From an uncultured Clostridia bacterium (GTDB lineage Bacteria; Bacillota; Clostridia; Peptostreptococcales; Anaerovoracaceae), in NCBI GenBank assembly GCA_945788655.1, contig CALZMV010000013.1, positions 1 through 16,556 on the forward strand: a DNA stretch of 16,556 nucleotides. Reading direction: 5' to 3'. Position 1 is the first letter of the stretch. Each line of letters starts with the position of its first letter. The translations under genes were made by a program, and so were the position numbers. Positions 12,838 to 16,556 of this stretch are shown here, piece after piece. The notes below the pieces were generated by a model. It did not search any database. It saw only the letters and a list, made by a program, of their open reading frames with translations, and was not told where the DNA came from.

Positions 12838-14674
12838 CTCTCTTAAAAAGCTTCTCAATTTCATGTTTAGAAAGCTTAATAAAGGTTGGCCTGCCATGTG
12901 GACAACTGAAAGGATTTACACAATTCTTCAAATCCTTTATCAGTGCATGTATTTCGTCGAGAGATATTTTATCATTGGCTTTAATTGCCGATTTGCAGGC
13001 TTTCATTATAAGTTTGTTTATTATAATGGTATTGTTTGTATTGTTTGCAATATATCCCTGAATAAAATCATTGACAAAATCTTCGGCTTCTTTAATATCC
13101 ATAAATGTTGGGATTTCAGAAATTCTATAGCTGCTTGGACCGAACAGTTCAATAGTGAAGCCCATGTTCCCTAGTAAATTTAACCAAGTTTCGTCGTTTT
13201 CTTTTGAGGAAAAATCCACATCAATAATTATCGGAAAGAGTATTGGCTGTTTTAACTTTTCCTCATTAATGTATTCGTTTACAAGTTTTTCATAGAAAAT
13301 ACGTTCATGAGCAGCATGCTGATCTATTAAATAAAGGTTTTCGTCATCGACTGCAGTAATATAGGTGTTAAAAACTGAGCCTGTGATACTTATTTCGTCA
13401 AAATCAAAGGGTGTTATTAATGGTTTGTCTATGGACAAGTTTAAATTATTGAAATTATAAGCAGAATTTTTTTCTTCGATGGATTTGCTACACTCTTCGA
13501 GGTATACATTTTTTTCTTCTTTTAACAAACAAGATTTATTTTCACAGATTTTTGGGATTTCAGGTCCATCTAGTACAGATAGGCTTGAAATTGGATTAGT
13601 TGACGTAATATTTTTAATATCAATCTGTTCTGAGCGTTCAATATTTGTAAGTGGCGCTTCCCTGAAAATGTTAATTGCTTTTGGAATAGCTTCTTTTGTT
13701 CCTAAAGATTCTTTTATAGCTGCCGAAAGAGAAGTTACAACAAGATTCTCGTCGTTAAACCGTATTTCTTTTTTATTTGGATGGATATTAACATCTAAAT
13801 CTGCTGCATTAATATCAATAAAAAGGTACGCAATGGGATGTCTTCCGTCAAATAATCGCTCACTATATCCTTCTTTTATACCCTTTTCAATTACTTTACT
13901 GTTTATTACTCTTCCGTTTACAAAAAATATCTGACCAGTTTTTGTTGGCCTTGTTACAGATGGTGCTGAAATGTAACCTGTAACAGACATTTTTTGTGTA
14001 TGATAATCAACAGGAACTAAATCTTTTATGCTTATATTTGGATAAACTTTTGATATGATTTTTAATCTGTCACCATCACCACTTGTTGAGAAAAGAATAT
14101 TTCCGTTGTTGATAAGCCTGAAAGATATATCCTTGTAATAAAGAGCCATCTGTGAAATTAGATCTATGATCATACTGCTTTCAGATGCATCGCTCTTCAT
14201 AAACTTTTGCCTGGCAGGAGTATTGTAGAATAAATCTGTTACGACAAAGGTTGTTCCATCAGGGCATCCTGTTACAGTATTTGAAATGATTTCTCCGCCA
14301 TGAATAATCAGTCTTGTGCCGGTTTTTTCTTCATTTTGCTTAGTTAAAAGTTCTGTTCTTGTTACAGCACAAATAGAAGCAAGAGCTTCTCCTCTAAAGC
14401 CGAGAGTTTCTATTGCTTCTAAGTCTTCTACTGTATTTATTTTGCTGGTTGCATGTCTTAAAAAAGCCTTTTCTGCCTCATCTTTTGGGATACCGCAGCC
14501 GTTATCGGTTACTCTGATATAGGACTTGCCACCCTTTTTTATTTCAACAAGAATGGATGTGGAGCCTGCATCAATTGAATTTTCAACAAGTTCCTTTATT
14601 ATTGATACAGGTCGTTCAATAACTTCACCGGCTGCTATTTTATCTGCAATTTTTTTATCTAATACTTTAATCAT
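12833..14674 (-). CDS. mutL: DNA mismatch repair protein MutL
   Basis: GHKL ATPase that couples mismatch recognition by MutS to strand incision. In the 613 residues the N-terminal ATPase motifs are intact: AAGEVIERP (14-22), ELVENSIDAG (28-37), DNGCGI (57-62), LRHATSK and TLGFRGEALASI. The C-terminal domain carries the metal-dependent endonuclease signature of MutH-less bacteria, DQHA-x2-E-x4-E at 451-462, together with ACKSAIKA (559-566) and CPHGRP (591-596). This MutL should therefore nick DNA itself. The middle (about 330-420) is the usual poorly conserved linker. The ATG overlaps the end of mutS by 8 bases, so the two repair proteins are probably made by coupled translation. Confidence 0.97.
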   Translation of the reverse strand: MIKVLDKKIADKIAAGEVIERPVSIIKELVENSIDAGSTSILVEIKKGGKSYIRVTDNGCGIPKDEAEKAFLRHATSKINTVEDLEAIETLGFRGEALASICAVTRTELLTKQNEEKTGTRLIIHGGEIISNTVTGCPDGTTFVVTDLFYNTPARQKFMKSDASESSMIIDLISQMALYYKDISFRLINNGNILFSTSGDGDRLKIISKVYPNISIKDLVPVDYHTQKMSVTGYISAPSVTRPTKTGQIFFVNGRVINSKVIEKGIKEGYSERLFDGRHPIAYLFIDINAADLDVNIHPNKKEIRFNDENLVVTSLSAAIKESLGTKEAIPKAINIFREAPLTNIERSEQIDIKNITSTNPISSLSVLDGPEIPKICENKSCLLKEEKNVYLEECSKSIEEKNSAYNFNNLNLSIDKPLITPFDFDEISITGSVFNTYITAVDDENLYLIDQHAAHERIFYEKLVNEYINEEKLKQPILFPIIIDVDFSSKENDETWLNLLGNMGFTIELFGPSSYRISEIPTFMDIKEAEDFVNDFIQGYIANNTNNTIIINKLIMKACKSAIKANDKISLDEIHALIKDLKNCVNPFSCPHGRPTFIKLSKHEIEKLFKRV

Positions 14675-16556
14675 CTATTGATTCCTTTAATTCTTCAAGA
14701 ATTTTGATCGCCTGTGATGGAGTAATCTCCATCAAGTCAACTGCTTTTAGCTTTTTAATTATTGGATTAGAAAATTCCGGCATAAACATTGATAACTGAA
14801 TTTCTTTCTGAGCCACAGGTTCTACATCTTTTACATAAACGTTGTCAGATAGTTTGCCTGTTTCAAGTTCATAAAGCTTTTCTTTTGCCCTGCTGAGAAG
14901 TTCTTTTGGTATACCGGCAAGTTTAGCAACATGTATACCGTAACTCCTTGAAGCGGAGCCCTCTACTATTCTGTGAAGGAATACTATATTACCATTTTCT
15001 TCTGAAACATCTACATTTAAGTTTTTAATTCCTGAATGTGTGTCTTCAAGTACAGTAAGTTCGTGATAATGTGATGCAAACAATGTTCGGATGTGTGTAT
15101 TGCTGTTGCAGAGATATTCGCATACTGCCCATGCTATAGAAAGACCATCGTAGGTACTTGTTCCTCTTCCTATTTCATCAAGAATTATTAAACTACGTGG
15201 ACCTGCCGAATTTAAAATATATGACAGTTCGCTCATTTCAACATAGAAAGTTGACTGTCCCTGAGCAAGGTTATCGGATGCCCCTATACGAGTGAAAATC
15301 CTGTCTACGACGCCAATATGGGCCTTCTCGCATGGAATAAAACATCCGGCCTGTGCCATTAGCACAAGCAATGCGGTCTGTCTCATATAAGTAGATTTAC
15401 CTGCCATATTTGGTCCGGTAATTAGTAGTAAACTTGAATTCTTATCGTTAAGATAAGTGTCATTTGCTACAAATAATCCGTTAGTAATAGTCTGTTCTAT
15501 TACAGGATGGCGACCTTTAACGATTTGAATTTCCATGGAATCATCGATAACAGGTCTTACATACCCTAGACTTTCACTCACATGTGCGAAGGAACATAGA
15601 ACGTCAAGGGTAGCAATTGAAGATGAAGTGGTTTGAATAGTCTTAATAAATCCCTCTATATATTCTCTAAGAGATGTAAACAATTCATATTCCATCTGAT
15701 TTATTTTAGCTTCTGCATTTAATACTAATCCCTCCATTTCTTTTAATTCCGGAGTAATGAATCTTTCTGCGTTGGCTAATGTCTGCTTTCTTATATAGTT
15801 GTCAGGTATCAGATCAAAGAAAGAACGAGTTACTTCAAGGTAATATCCGAAAACCCTGTTATATCCTACCTTTAGATTTTTTATTCCAGTACGTTCCCTC
15901 TCTGTGGCTTCCAAGTTTGAAATCCATTCTTTTGCATCTTTTATGGAATACTTCAATGAATCGAGTTCATCAGAGTACCCGTCTTTAATTAGTCCGCCTT
16001 CTTTAATTGTAAATGGCGGCTCTTCAACTATAGCTTTATCTATTATTTCGTAAACCTCTCTTAGAGGATTGATTTCATCGTTAATTCTGCGCAATATTTC
16101 TGAACTGTTATATGAAAGACATTCCTTTATTTCAGGAATATGACCTATTGAATTTCTAAGTGCAATAAGATCTTTGCCGTTTGCATTTCCCGACGCAATT
16201 CTGCCGGCTAATCTTTCAAAGTCATATATGCCTTTTAATGATTCTTTAATATTATTACGCACAATAATGTTGTTAAACAGTTCTTCTACTCCATCAAGTC
16301 TGAAATTTATTTCTTCAGAATTGTTTAATGGTTCTCTAAGCCACTGTTTCATTTTACGGCTTCCCATTGCCGTATGGGTTTTATCTAAAACTCCAAGCAA
16401 AGAACCAGAAACCTTCTTATCATACAATGTTTCTGTTAATTCTAAATTACGCAATGTGGCTTTATCTAAAGCCATATGCTTGCCCATTTCATATATATTG
16501 AATTTTGTTATCTGTTTTAAGCTGTGCTTTTGAGTTTCTAAAAGATAATTGAGCAA
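14667..16556 (-). CDS. mutS: DNA mismatch repair protein MutS (5' end outside the window)
   Basis: Recognises mismatches and small loops in newly replicated DNA and recruits MutL. The frame is open to the window edge. The visible 629-residue part begins in the connector region (YLLETQKHSLKQI) and lacks roughly the first 240 residues, including the mismatch-binding Phe-x-Glu. Seen in order: core/lever domain (MALDKATLRNLELTETL onward), clamp, Walker A GPNMAGKST (15416-15390), Walker B LDEIGRGTSTYDG (around 15185-15145), and FASHYHELT near 15075. The helix-turn-helix dimerisation region (IPKELLSRAKEKLYELE) and a C-terminal tail follow. It is the first visible gene of the leftward operon and overlaps mutL. 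The leading TTG at the edge is an internal Leu codon, not a start. Confidence 0.97.
   Translation of the reverse strand: MLNYLLETQKHSLKQITKFNIYEMGKHMALDKATLRNLELTETLYDKKVSGSLLGVLDKTHTAMGSRKMKQWLREPLNNSEEINFRLDGVEELFNNIIVRNNIKESLKGIYDFERLAGRIASGNANGKDLIALRNSIGHIPEIKECLSYNSSEILRRINDEINPLREVYEIIDKAIVEEPPFTIKEGGLIKDGYSDELDSLKYSIKDAKEWISNLEATERERTGIKNLKVGYNRVFGYYLEVTRSFFDLIPDNYIRKQTLANAERFITPELKEMEGLVLNAEAKINQMEYELFTSLREYIEGFIKTIQTTSSSIATLDVLCSFAHVSESLGYVRPVIDDSMEIQIVKGRHPVIEQTITNGLFVANDTYLNDKNSSLLLITGPNMAGKSTYMRQTALLVLMAQAGCFIPCEKAHIGVVDRIFTRIGASDNLAQGQSTFYVEMSELSYILNSAGPRSLIILDEIGRGTSTYDGLSIAWAVCEYLCNSNTHIRTLFASHYHELTVLEDTHSGIKNLNVDVSEENGNIVFLHRIVEGSASRSYGIHVAKLAGIPKELLSRAKEKLYELETGKLSDNVYVKDVEPVAQKEIQLSMFMPEFSNPIIKKLKAVDLMEITPSQAIKILEELKESIDD

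Noticed and set aside
12704..13174. Open + strand frame of 156 codons across miaA and mutL
   Set aside because: Antisense to two conserved genes and their junction, with no ribosome binding site or recognisable domain.
1..16556. CRISPR array, tRNA or rRNA genes
   Set aside because: No regularly spaced repeats of CRISPR type and no cloverleaf or rRNA-like segments were seen on either strand.

Overview
The window comes from the chromosome of a low-GC Gram-positive anaerobe, most likely class Clostridia (Bacillota). The evidence is gene content and order: a nifS-nifU-mnmA run, alaS-ireB-ruvX, and mutS-mutL-miaA followed by the PLP enzyme of the YnbB/'methionine gamma-lyase' family. Strong AGGAGG-type ribosome binding sites and Gram-positive LexA boxes agree with this. 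I cannot name a genus from the sequence alone.

Left block (1-6293, all on +): the 3' part of a group I cysteine desulfurase (nifS/iscS-like), an IscU-type Fe-S scaffold, and mnmA, which starts inside the scaffold gene. The desulfurase supplies sulfur both for Fe-S assembly and for MnmA's tRNA U34 thiolation. A 71-residue membrane protein of unknown function and a strong terminator follow. Then come alaS, ireB (UPF0297) and ruvX (YqgF), in the conserved Firmicute order.

Middle (about 6300-7520): an accessory insertion. Two 18-bp inverted repeats matching at 17 of 18 positions (6353-6370 and 7457-7474) bracket a decayed DDE transposase fragment and one very AT-rich gene for a membrane-anchored NERD-domain nuclease-like protein. 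The NERD gene has its own probable promoter, a 15-bp hairpin that buries its Shine-Dalgarno sequence in any read-through transcript, and its own terminator. This is the least ordinary part of the window.

Right block (7481-16556, all on -): transcription runs leftward. In transcription order it is mutS (5' end outside the window), mutL, miaA, a XerC/D-like tyrosine recombinase, the YnbB-family PLP enzyme, a TVP38/DedA-type membrane protein, a Bcp peroxiredoxin, a YneA-like LysM protein and a small zinc-ribbon protein. From mutS to bcp the genes overlap or lie within about 25 bases of each other, so they look like one operon. The YneA-like gene has its own near-consensus promoter and three LexA boxes spaced exactly 29 bp apart, so it should be an SOS-induced division inhibitor sitting behind DNA-repair genes. 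The + and - blocks converge near 7430-7480, with a terminator for each strand.

I found no rRNA, tRNA, CRISPR array, T-box or other riboswitch in the window.
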